A stretch of 40,326 bases of DNA from an uncultured Collinsella sp. (lineage in GTDB: Bacteria > Actinomycetota > Coriobacteriia > Coriobacteriales > Coriobacteriaceae), in the NCBI GenBank assembly GCA_902490325.1, contig CABUDJ010000009.1, forward strand, positions 1 to 40,326, read 5' to 3'. Position numbers and translations under genes: made by a program. Below the pieces are notes generated by a model. It worked only from the letters and a program-made list of their open reading frames with translations. It searched no databases and was not told the origin of the DNA. This document shows, piece after piece, positions 30,379 through 38,303 of the stretch. Each line of letters begins with the position of its first letter. The first letter of the stretch is position 1.

Positions 30379-31626
30379 ATGTCTACATCTCCATTTCCTA
30401 AATCCCAACCATCGCTGTCCGCGCGGGCCAAGCGCCTGGTGGCAATGCGATTTCTCATCTACACCGGCTTCCAGACCAGCTACTTTATCGGCGTTATCGG
30501 AACGCTCACCTATGCGGACGGCGCTTCGGTCGTCGCGACGTCGCTGGCCGTCATGTTTATGAACGTCTTCGTGATCCTGGGGTCCTTTGCGGGTGGCGCG
30601 GCGCTCGACGCCTGGGGTCCGCGCCGCCATTTCTGGCTGAGCATCGTCGGCACACTGGCAACGGGCGCGGCGATCATCGCCTTTGGCGACGCGACCGAGA
30701 CGGTCCTTGCCGGCGCGGTACTCTTGGGCTTTGTAATGGGATTCGCCCAGCCCATCGCCACGTCCTATCCGGCCTATCTCACCGACGACCCTGTCGAGCT
30801 CAAAGACATCAACTCCACCATCACCATGTTCTCCAACGTGAGCATCATCGTTGGCCCCACGCTGGGCGGCTTTGCCGCGGCGGCTGCATCGTCGCGCGCG
30901 GTGTTCGTGCTCATGATGCTCTTTACCGTGCTGGCGCTTATCGCCGGCTGGGGGTTTAAGCCGAGGGAAGGCCGCATCGCCGGGCGCGCGGGCCAAAGCT
31001 CCAGCCCCAACACGCCCGCCCGCGCCACCTTCGCGACCAGCATCAAGACGGTCTTCACCAACAGCGTCCTCGCCCTGCTCTTCTGCATCATCTTCCTTTC
31101 GAACTTTGGCTACGGCGCCTTCGATCCGCTGGAGTCGTTCTTCTATCGCGACGTCCTGCACGTCGGCGTCGAATGGATGGGCTGGCTTTCGTCGGCCTGC
31201 GGCGTGGGCGCGGTGCTGGGCGCCGTGGTCGCGCTTCGCATGCCGCCGCGCTTCGTCAGCCTTAAAACGTTGCTCGTGGCGCTTATGACCGTAGGCCTGG
31301 GAAGCCTGCTCTACGTGGGCACGCCGTACGTGGGAGTGGCCCTTATCGGCCAGATCGCCCTGGGCATAGCTTGGGGTGTCGTCAACCCGCTCCACAACAC
31401 CATTGTGCAAACGACGGCTCCGCTCGAGCAACTCGGCCGTGTGAACTCGGTCATGGGCTTTGGCAATATGTTCGCCGGCGTGGCGCCGCTGGCGATTGCC
31501 CCGTGGCTGGCGGCGACGTTTGGCGTGCAGCAGACGCTCATCGGAGCAGGCATGGTCGTGACGGCAGTCCCCGCGGCGTTGCTGCTGTTTGGGCGCCGGC
31601 ATTTTGATCGTGCCGCAAGGCAGTAA
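30379..31626 (+). CDS. Major facilitator superfamily transporter
   Basis: A 415-residue, twelve-helix transporter. Between helices 2 and 3 it has GGAALDAWGPRRHFWLS, the MFS motif A position, and the second half repeats the pattern. The fold type is that of small-molecule effluxers (helix 5 with ISIIVGPTLGGF-like NVSIIVGPTLGGFAAA). The substrate is unknown. The Met at 30379 follows AAGGAG; an upstream Met at 30340 is less likely. It ends directly before palindromic repeat copy C, whose left arm begins at its stop codon. Confidence 0.88.
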   Translation: MSTSPFPKSQPSLSARAKRLVAMRFLIYTGFQTSYFIGVIGTLTYADGASVVATSLAVMFMNVFVILGSFAGGAALDAWGPRRHFWLSIVGTLATGAAIIAFGDATETVLAGAVLLGFVMGFAQPIATSYPAYLTDDPVELKDINSTITMFSNVSIIVGPTLGGFAAAAASSRAVFVLMMLFTVLALIAGWGFKPREGRIAGRAGQSSSPNTPARATFATSIKTVFTNSVLALLFCIIFLSNFGYGAFDPLESFFYRDVLHVGVEWMGWLSSACGVGAVLGAVVALRMPPRFVSLKTLLVALMTVGLGSLLYVGTPYVGVALIGQIALGIAWGVVNPLHNTIVQTTAPLEQLGRVNSVMGFGNMFAGVAPLAIAPWLAATFGVQQTLIGAGMVVTAVPAALLLFGRRHFDRAARQ

Positions 31627-31691
31627 AAACCATCACAACATTCGATGAAAATCGCGATTTTGCCGAAAAACATCGAATGTTGTGATGGTTT
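31627..31691. repeat. Palindromic repeat, family 1, copy C
   Basis: Arms identical to copies A and B (31627-31645 and 31673-31691). Its 27-base middle (with CGATTTTGCCGAAAAAC) matches the reverse complement of the A/B middle better than the direct strand, so it is inserted in the opposite direction. It starts at the third base after the MFS stop codon begins. Confidence 0.83.
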
Positions 31692-31709
31692 GGCCCGCAA
31701 ACGTCACTT

Positions 31710-31747
31710 CCACCACAAAGGGGCCAGGCACCTTTGTGGTGGTTTTT
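31710..31747 (+). repeat. Terminator-like repeat, family 2, copy 3
   Basis: A perfect 12-bp stem CCACCACAAAGG (31710-31721) with CCTTTGTGGTGG (31731-31742), loop GGCCAGGCA, then TTTTT. It is the best terminator of the family and would end the MFS transcript. Confidence 0.85.
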
Positions 31748-31836
31748 GCTTTGACGGGCCACGCCTGTGCCTTGGTATACCATGTACGCCGTTCACGAAT
31801 ACACCCCACACCGCCACACTACCCAGAAAGGGCCCC

Positions 31837-32658
31837 ATGGACGCCACCTTCAGCCACATCAAAGCCGTGTTCTGCGATATCGACGGCACGCTGCTCACAA
31901 GCGAGCACACGGTGTCCCCGCGCACCGTGGCCGCGATCCGCGCCCTGCGCGAGCGCGGCGTGCTCTTTGGCCTGTGCACCGGGCGCGACGCCCACGCGAC
32001 CGAGGCCATGTATGAGCTCTGGGGCATCGAAGGCCTGGTGGACGTGATGGTGGGCTGCGGTGGCGCCGAGGTCATCGACCGCGCACACGGCATCAACGAG
32101 CTGAGCTACCCGCTGCCGGGCGAAACCATCGCGCGCATCTGCAAGCACATGGCGGACCTTCCGGCAACGCCCGTTTGCCCCCGAGACGGCGTGTTCTACG
32201 TTCCCGAGACCAACGCGTGCGTCGAGCACCTGTCGCGCGTCGACGGCGTGCCCTACCAGGTGGTCGATTTTGCCGAGTTCTTGCGCGAGCCGCAGCCCAA
32301 GGTGATGTTTACCATGGCGCCCGAGGTAATGCCGCGAGTGATTGAGCGGGCGTCGACGTTTGCCGATGACACTGTTAAGGCGGCGGCTCTGCAAACCACG
32401 CAGCGGCTCTACGAGTTCATGGATCCGCGCGTGTCCAAGACGCGCGGCCTTGTGCGCGTGGCGGAGCTCAACGACATGGAGCTCCAGGACATCTGCGTGT
32501 TTGGCGATGCCGATAACGATACCTGCATGGTGGCTGACGCTGGCGTGGGCGTGGCCATGGCAAATGGCAGCGATGCCACCCGTGCCGTCGCCGACTTTGT
32601 AACCGCGAGCAACGACGAGGACGGCATCGCGATCTTTATCGAGGAACATCTGCTGTAG
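31837..32658 (+). CDS. Cof-type HAD-IIB sugar phosphatase
   Basis: A 273-residue cytoplasmic phosphatase of the HAD superfamily. Motif I is FCDIDGTLL with Asp14 (nucleophile) and Asp16, motif II is CTGRDA and the acidic motif is VFGDADNDTCM. A type IIB cap lies between (about 85-195). Substrates in this family are sugar phosphates, flavin or pyridoxal phosphates, and are not predictable here. GAAAGGG precedes the Met at 31837, and a possible promoter (TTGACG at 31751, TATACC at 31776, spacing 19) lies upstream. The frame extends upstream through the two repeats but without a site. Confidence 0.9.
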   Translation: MDATFSHIKAVFCDIDGTLLTSEHTVSPRTVAAIRALRERGVLFGLCTGRDAHATEAMYELWGIEGLVDVMVGCGGAEVIDRAHGINELSYPLPGETIARICKHMADLPATPVCPRDGVFYVPETNACVEHLSRVDGVPYQVVDFAEFLREPQPKVMFTMAPEVMPRVIERASTFADDTVKAAALQTTQRLYEFMDPRVSKTRGLVRVAELNDMELQDICVFGDADNDTCMVADAGVGVAMANGSDATRAVADFVTASNDEDGIAIFIEEHLL

Positions 32659-32672
32659 CGCCGGGGGAGAGT

Positions 32673-32703
32673 CACCGCAAAGGGAACAGACACCTTTGCG
32701 GTG
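32673..32703 (+). repeat. Terminator-like repeat, family 2, copy 4 (compensated stem)
   Basis: CACCGCAAAGG (32673-32683), loop GAACAGACA, CCTTTGCGGTG (32693-32703). Compared with copy 3, A has become G on one arm and T has become C on the other, so the pair is kept. No T tract follows. It begins 15 bases after the HAD stop codon. Confidence 0.75.
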
Positions 32704-33163
32704 TCCTCAGGCGATTTGGGCGAATTGATGCCTAAAATCTGCGCGAAAATTCAGATATGGTTGTCTGAACATTACGCTTCTAACTACCGATGAAATAAAA
32801 ATATTCCCATCAATTTGGTAGTCTATTCCTCCCGGTTAATGACCTACCGTTCACGGTCGATTTTCGACCGTTCACAGGATGTTTGCTCTTGAGCAAAATG
32901 TTGTGCAAATAAATAAAATGCTATTAAAAAACTGATAACTGGCTTAATTACCAGCAGAAATAGATATTTCATAGCGAATAAACGAAGGTAAATCCGAGCA
33001 AATGTCAAGGGAATTGAGAACTGGCTACAAAAATGTCGGTTTTGTTGCTCGGATGTTTAAACAATAGTTACAATAGTATTACTAAGCGTGCGCAATTTCA
33101 GGTTGCGCAGATACGTTTGATAGTGAAAGAGCAAGATCGCGGTCTCTTGGGGAGGAGACATCG
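32704..33163. other. AT-rich 460-base region before the pilus cluster
   Basis: No gene is seen. The base composition drops sharply to AT-rich compared with both flanks on the left. It holds short palindromes: ACGGTCGA/TCGACCGT (32853-32871), framed by two ACCGTTCAC words, and TGCGCAA/TTGCGCA (33089-33095, 33103-33109). A possible promoter is TTGCTC (33045-33050) with TACAAT (33069-33074), spacing 18, about 90 bases before the adhesin start. The region probably carries the control of the pilus cluster and may mark a transfer boundary. Confidence 0.55.
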
Positions 33164-33370
33164 ATGAAAGCGAATTCAGAAAAAACTAAGCAGAGTAAAA
33201 AAGCGACGCGCCGTGTACTGGCAGGCGTTTTGTGCGGAGCCTCCGTGCTGAGCCTGGTACTGTCGCTCGTCATGCCCCCGATCTCCCAGGCCATTGCTAA
33301 TGATGCCCAGGCAGCCTCTACCGAGAAAACTGTAATGGGGGGGGTTCCTCAAGTGAGTCTACTGATGTAG
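33164..33370 (+). CDS. Split adhesin, 5' part: signal peptide
   Basis: A 68-residue reading frame that begins MKANSEKTKQSKKATRRVLAG and is a textbook long Gram-positive signal peptide: basic N-end, hydrophobic core (VLAGVLCGASVLSLVLSLV), and likely cleavage near SQAIA or AQAAS. After only about 15 more residues, at an eight-G tract (33337-33344), the sequence turns into VPQVSLLM and stops at TAG 33368-33370. The body of the adhesin follows from 33386 in the same frame but without a signal peptide. GGGGAGGAGA precedes the Met. It is the start of a gene that is interrupted in this sequence. Confidence 0.75.
   Translation: MKANSEKTKQSKKATRRVLAGVLCGASVLSLVLSLVMPPISQAIANDAQAASTEKTVMGGVPQVSLLM
33337..33344 (+). 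repeat. Poly-G tract of eight in the adhesin gene
   Basis: GGGGGGGG directly after the signal-peptide region. Read with one more G, the next codons give GSSSESTDVDNTGGDV, an acidic Ser/Thr linker like the rest of the mature N-terminus; as given, the frame hits TAG. Mononucleotide tracts of this length slip in replication and also cause sequencing errors. Confidence 0.7.
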
Positions 33371-33385
33371 ACAACACTGGCGGGG

Positions 33386-36300
33386 ATGTCCGAAAACCAG
33401 AATAGTGACGAGGTCGAGGGCGGCGAGACTGGCGACGATGCTTCCGAGGCAGATCCGTTGTCTGATGACGCGGAAGCCGAGGGTGCTGCGCAACCTGCGG
33501 ATGATGGAGAGCCCGTCTATAAGGTCGCTACTATTGCAAATGAAGGTGAGGCTCACGGACTTCAACAAGATACGGACGGTTACACGCTGCTGGAGAGTGA
33601 CGATGATTGGACTACCTATCTTGCCATGGAGAAGAAGCCCGAAAAGCTGCGTCTTGCGGCTGATATTAGTTCGAGTACATCAATCACCATCAGCCAAAAC
33701 ACCACGATCGACCTTGCGGGGCACAAGCTTAATTACCGCACCGGCAGCAACGACACGTTCATTACGGTTAAGAGTGGCGCACTTACCATTGAGGACTCTG
33801 CAACACCAATCGATACGACTTCTCTTGTTGATGGTGATCATCCCGGCCAGCCCGCAATCATGGCATGGGATGCCAGCAACAAAGCTACTCTTACCTACTA
33901 TGTGACATCAAGTGTGCCTAATGAGGACCGCCTTGGCACCACTGAAACCACAACTAAGCATGTCGTCAGCGGCTTCGGTGCAATTATCGGTGCGTCCGAA
34001 AGCGGATCGGTTCAACAGGTCATTTCCGTTCAGGATGGCGGTACGCTTAACCTCACCGGCGGTATGATCACAACGCCGAATAACTTGGCTAACAATGGCC
34101 ATATTATTTTTGCCGAAGGCAAGAATAACGATACCCAAGTGAATATCAGCGGCGGCTATATCACTGGCGCGAATCTTAATCAGCAGCGCGGAGGCTGGGG
34201 CGGCGGCCTGTGCGTAGTAGGCGCGAAAGTCACAGTCAACATGACCAACGGCGTGATTGCCGCGAACAAGGCCGCTTCTGGTGGCGGCATTTATGCTGAG
34301 AATGCCACGCTGAATCTCTCCGGTGGTGTCATCTCGGGCAACGCTACGTATGCAAACACTATCAACAATGGAGATGACACCAATGATGGCGGTTACGGCG
34401 GCGGTGTTTACACCAAGGGCGCAAACGTTACCATCAGTGGATCTGCCACTATAACTAACAACCGCGCTAACGCTCGCGTTGCTGACAGTAACGTTTATAA
34501 CAACGGCCTGCTCGGCGGCGGCGGCATTGCGTCTACCACCAATGGAACGCTAACTATGACGGGCGGCTCCGTTACGGCCAATTACTCCCATGAGGCTGGC
34601 GGCGGAATCTACGCTGGCTTTTGGAACCAGAAGATTACGTTCAAAATGACGGGCGGTACAATCGCGGGCAACGTGGCGGAGAACGCCGAAGGCGGCGGTC
34701 TGCGTATCAGCACTGATACGCACGCGACAATTGACGCTGACGCTGACGGCAAGATATATATCACCAACAACAAGACCATGACGGGCTCTAACTCTGGCGA
34801 AGGTCGCAAAGGCGACTGGGGCGGCGGCGGTATCTTCATTCAGAAGAACGGTAGACTCACCATTCTCAAATCGCTCATCACTGACAATAAGGCCGGTGGC
34901 TGGAGCGGCGGAATTGGCGCATGTCCTACGGGCGAGACGATCGTTTCACACTCCAATGGTGCTGCTATCTATGGCAATACTGATAACGTTGACCAAGATG
35001 GCGCTACATTGGATACACCCCATTATTCCGCTGGTGGCGATGGCAAAAAGCAAGACCAGGATCCTGATTACATCACGCCTGACTTCAAAAGCGCCGGCCA
35101 TAAGGATTTCTTCCTGGTACGTAATAAAGATGGCGCGGATAAGACGATCGCTGTCGTTCTTGGCAAGATGCTCGGCGGCGGCTCAGCTGGCTGGCACGGC
35201 ACCTGCGACGGAAATCCGGTTACCATCGACCCAAATGGCGGTGCCGAGGCTAAGTACATGTTCGGTTTGGAGGCTCAGCCGACTGATGATGCCATAAATA
35301 AGGCGCAAGGCGCGGCTACGACCATCATCAGTGGCAACTACTCCTATACCCATGGTGGCGGCATCATGACCAACGGCGATCTTGTCGTCGGTGAGGTTAC
35401 TTCCCTGGACGTGTATCCTGCAATCAAAGTCAAGGCTAACAAGGTCCTCATGAAGGACGGCGAACCGCAAGGCCTCACGGGCCACGGCTATAAGTTCAAG
35501 CTGTTGGGTAAAGCCGCCGATTCAGCTGGGGAGCCGTATTGGAATACGGACGGCTCACTTAACGCAAACGGATGCGAGGCGACGTCCGAGGTTACCGTTA
35601 ATGACAAGGGAGAGATTGTCATTGATACGGCTGCTAACTATCAATCGGGCGATTACGACCTCTACCTTGTTGAAGTTCCTATCGATGAAAAGGGAACAAA
35701 GTTTGATAAGGCTATTTACAAAATACATATAAAGGTTGGTACGAAACTAGTTGATACGACCAGCCTCTTGGGGATCGATATTAATCGTTATGGAGTTGAT
35801 AAGAGCGCTTCCACAGTATCCGTAAAAAAGGAAGGCGCAGCGGACTTCACCGCGTGCGAATCTGACTTCTATGGTTGGATCGAAGATGCGAACGATAAGA
35901 CCGTCTCGACCGTAAAAATCGGTAACGACTCCAAACCTGCGTTTACGAACGAACTTGCGCCCTACCAGACCTCAGGCACTTGGACACCTCAGGTGACCAA
36001 GAAGGTCGATGGCGGCGAGATGAAGAAGTTCAAGTTCGAGCTGTACACCAAGGATGCCAGTGGCAACAAGCAGGTGCTCGATACCAAATGCACTAGTAAG
36101 GGGGCGGGCAATGAGGCAATGGTGACGTTTGCGAATCAGACGATTGGCCCGCTTGGTATCAAAGATCTCACTGGTGGCAAAGCAACAGTCACCTACTACA
36201 TCTGTGAATGCGACGCCAGCAAGCCCGATGGCACCAAACACGAAGGCTACAAGAACGACACCAAGACCTTTAAGGTTGTTGTGACGGCAGAGGATGACGG

Positions 36301-36538
36301 CAAAGGACATCTGACCTGCACGCCGGCCTACTACGAGGTCGACGCCAACAATCATGTGAGGGAGACACCGACCGATAACCCCACCTTCACCAACACCTAC
36401 TCAACCTCTTTGCCCCTTTCTGGTATGTCGGGCGTCACTCTGACATACCTTGCCGGCGCGGCGGTGCTTTGCGCTGCTGCGGCCTGGATGTACATTCGTC
36501 GCAAGGCGAATGCGAAGGGGGGTGAGCGTCGTGAATAA
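33386..36538 (+). CDS. Split adhesin, 3' part: beta-helix surface protein with LPLSG anchor
   Basis: A 1050-residue body of a cell-wall-anchored protein. It opens with an acidic Asp/Glu/Gly region (1-45), then a right-handed beta-helix (about 85-560) made of repeats such as GGGIYAENATLNLSGGVISGN and GGGGIASTTNGTLTMTGGSV, as in pectate-lyase-like adhesins. From about 675 come two Spy0128/FctA-like pilin domains, the second starting GTWTPQVTKKVDG. The end is LPLSG (1009-1013), a hydrophobic helix and RRKANAKGGERRE, a sortase signal. It lacks its own signal peptide; that lies in the separate frame 33164-33370. It is probably the tip adhesin of the pilus formed by the next two genes. Its third positions are clearly less GC-rich than those of most genes here. 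Confidence 0.8.
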   Translation: MSENQNSDEVEGGETGDDASEADPLSDDAEAEGAAQPADDGEPVYKVATIANEGEAHGLQQDTDGYTLLESDDDWTTYLAMEKKPEKLRLAADISSSTSITISQNTTIDLAGHKLNYRTGSNDTFITVKSGALTIEDSATPIDTTSLVDGDHPGQPAIMAWDASNKATLTYYVTSSVPNEDRLGTTETTTKHVVSGFGAIIGASESGSVQQVISVQDGGTLNLTGGMITTPNNLANNGHIIFAEGKNNDTQVNISGGYITGANLNQQRGGWGGGLCVVGAKVTVNMTNGVIAANKAASGGGIYAENATLNLSGGVISGNATYANTINNGDDTNDGGYGGGVYTKGANVTISGSATITNNRANARVADSNVYNNGLLGGGGIASTTNGTLTMTGGSVTANYSHEAGGGIYAGFWNQKITFKMTGGTIAGNVAENAEGGGLRISTDTHATIDADADGKIYITNNKTMTGSNSGEGRKGDWGGGGIFIQKNGRLTILKSLITDNKAGGWSGGIGACPTGETIVSHSNGAAIYGNTDNVDQDGATLDTPHYSAGGDGKKQDQDPDYITPDFKSAGHKDFFLVRNKDGADKTIAVVLGKMLGGGSAGWHGTCDGNPVTIDPNGGAEAKYMFGLEAQPTDDAINKAQGAATTIISGNYSYTHGGGIMTNGDLVVGEVTSLDVYPAIKVKANKVLMKDGEPQGLTGHGYKFKLLGKAADSAGEPYWNTDGSLNANGCEATSEVTVNDKGEIVIDTAANYQSGDYDLYLVEVPIDEKGTKFDKAIYKIHIKVGTKLVDTTSLLGIDINRYGVDKSASTVSVKKEGAADFTACESDFYGWIEDANDKTVSTVKIGNDSKPAFTNELAPYQTSGTWTPQVTKKVDGGEMKKFKFELYTKDASGNKQVLDTKCTSKGAGNEAMVTFANQTIGPLGIKDLTGGKATVTYYICECDASKPDGTKHEGYKNDTKTFKVVVTAEDDGKGHLTCTPAYYEVDANNHVRETPTDNPTFTNTYSTSLPLSGMSGVTLTYLAGAAVLCAAAAWMYIRRKANAKGGERRE

Positions 36539-38195
36539 GAATGTTAGCTCCTTCCCGATCTTGTTTGCGCTGCTTGCCCTCTTGATCGGCACCTGCGCGG
36601 TTGTGTTCCCCGCCTCCGCGCAGGCCGCGCCGACCTCGACCGGTTCCATCACGGTGAGCGGCACCGTAGCGAGCAGCTACGATGCCTACCAGATCTTTAG
36701 CGCCGATGTCTCCGATGGCGACAACGACGCCAAGATCGCCACCGACCTCGCTTGGGCAAGCGACGCCGCACGCGACGCTGTCCTGCCTGTGGTGCACAGC
36801 GCGGGCATGCCCAATTCCCAGACCACCGCGCAGGAAGCTGCCGAGTGGCTCAACGCCGATTCCCACCTTACGAGTGCGCTGAGCGCACAGCTCGCTCGTT
36901 CCCTCCAGAGCTCTGGCGCCGTGTCCGTGGCCCTTAACGCGGGCACGGAGGCCAAGCTGCCCTGCGGCTACTGGCTCATCGTCGCCGACGACGACGCCAT
37001 CGCCCAGGGCGAGGCCGGCACCGCGCCGATCATGGCCCTGGTGGGCGGCAGCGCCGTCACCGTCAAGCCCAAGGCGGCGACCCCCAAGGTCCAAAAGCAC
37101 GTGCTGGAGGACAGCACCGCCGCCTGGGGCAAGGCTGCCGACGCCACGGTCGCCGACGACCTGTACTGGCGCCTCTCGGCCACGGTCCCGGCGGGGCTCA
37201 CGGCCTACGACACCTACACGGTGCAGTTCGTCGACACCATGAGCGCGGGGCTCGACCCCTCCAAGGTCGCCGCGAGCATGCGCGTGTACGTGGCGGCGGG
37301 CGCCGAGGGCGGCTTCGACGCCGTCCCGACCGGCAAGGACGGCCGTGCCGGCACCGAGCCCGCCAAGGGCTGGACCGACATCACGGCCCAGTGCGGGGTC
37401 TCGGTCGAGGGCAATGCCTTCACCGTGCGCACCGGCGACCTGATCGTCGCGCTCGGCGGGGCCGACGCCTTCACCGCGGGCGCCCGCGTGGTCGCTGTGT
37501 ACAACGCGCCGCTCGCCAGCGGCTGCAACCACGGCATCGCCAAGGGCAACCCCAACGAGGTCTACCTGCGCTACCCGCGCTCTCCCTTGTCCGACCAGTC
37601 CGGCGACGCCGGCTTCACCCGCACGCCGAGCGATGACGCGACGGCCTACACCTGGGATCTCGCGCTTACCAAGCGCGGCAGCGACGGCGACAAGCCGCTT
37701 GCCGGGGCGGTCCTGAGCATCGCCGACGATCGCGGTCGCACACTGGCGGCCGACGGTACGTGGGATGCGGAGGGCAAGGCCACCGTCACCACGGGCGAGG
37801 ACGGCCGCGTGACTGTCTCGGGCGTGGACTCGGGCAAGCTGGAGGTCCGCGAGCTCAAGGCGCCCAAGGGCTACACCGCCTTTGAGGGTACGCGCTCCGT
37901 GACGGTCAAGGCCGAGGGCCTGGACGTCGATCAGGTGGCCGCCGCCAAGCCCAAGCTCACCATCACGGCCGAGTCGCCCCTGCGCGCCGACAGCGCGGAC
38001 GGGTCGACGGGCAGCCTGGAGGCGTCGCTCATTAACACGCCCACCGGCACACCCCCTAGCATTACCACCGGAGGCTTTATGCCCTCGACTGGCGATATGG
38101 CAATGTACGCCGCGGCCGCTGCAGCGGTCGCCGGAGCCGCGCTCATCGTGGTCGCGCTCCTGGTCAAGCGGGGAGGTGGCAGCCATAAAGAGTAG
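36531..38195 (+). CDS. Isopeptide-type pilin subunit with MPSTG anchor
   Basis: A 554-residue surface protein with a signal peptide (SFPILFALLALLIGTCAVVFPASAQAA). A fimbrial D2-like domain holds the backbone Lys candidate in PKVQKHVLED and RVVAVYNAPL; a Cna-B/SpaA domain (about 375-470, ALTKRGSDGDKPLAGAVLSI) closes with the E-box LEVRELKAPKGY. Then come a linker, MPSTG (517-521), a hydrophobic helix and KRGGGSHKE. GTG at 36531 follows AAGGGGGGTGA and overlaps the adhesin end by eight bases; the longer reading from 36450 is a shadow. Composition is very GC-rich, unlike both neighbours. It is probably a pilus subunit or wall anchor. Confidence 0.85.
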   Translation: MNKNVSSFPILFALLALLIGTCAVVFPASAQAAPTSTGSITVSGTVASSYDAYQIFSADVSDGDNDAKIATDLAWASDAARDAVLPVVHSAGMPNSQTTAQEAAEWLNADSHLTSALSAQLARSLQSSGAVSVALNAGTEAKLPCGYWLIVADDDAIAQGEAGTAPIMALVGGSAVTVKPKAATPKVQKHVLEDSTAAWGKAADATVADDLYWRLSATVPAGLTAYDTYTVQFVDTMSAGLDPSKVAASMRVYVAAGAEGGFDAVPTGKDGRAGTEPAKGWTDITAQCGVSVEGNAFTVRTGDLIVALGGADAFTAGARVVAVYNAPLASGCNHGIAKGNPNEVYLRYPRSPLSDQSGDAGFTRTPSDDATAYTWDLALTKRGSDGDKPLAGAVLSIADDRGRTLAADGTWDAEGKATVTTGEDGRVTVSGVDSGKLEVRELKAPKGYTAFEGTRSVTVKAEGLDVDQVAAAKPKLTITAESPLRADSADGSTGSLEASLINTPTGTPPSITTGGFMPSTGDMAMYAAAAAAVAGAALIVVALLVKRGGGSHKE

Positions 38196-38201
38196 CTGGC
38201 A

Positions 38202-38220
38202 GCCCCGCAGAGAGCGGGGC
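38202..38220 (+). promoter_or_regulatory. Small hairpin between the two pilin genes
   Basis: GCCCCGC (38202-38208) and GCGGGGC (38214-38220) pair around five bases, seven bases after the stop codon and with no T tract. It may slow transcription or protect the mRNA end, giving different amounts of the two pilins. ACAGACAGACAG follows. Confidence 0.4.
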
Positions 38221-38303
38221 GAGACGTAGCGAAGCAGATGCTAAGACACAGACAGACAGATTTAGATCAAATGGAATTCAAGCAGAAAGCAGAGGAAAAG
38301 AAG

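Noticed and set aside
34141..35400. Tandem DNA repeats or CRISPR-like units in the adhesin
   Set aside because: The Gly-rich periodicity is at protein level (beta-helix coils); the DNA units vary in length and sequence and have no spacer structure.
36435..38186. 583-codon minus-strand frame opposite the MPSTG pilin
   Set aside because: Antisense shadow in very GC-rich DNA; the sense strand has a signal peptide, pilin domains and a sorting signal.
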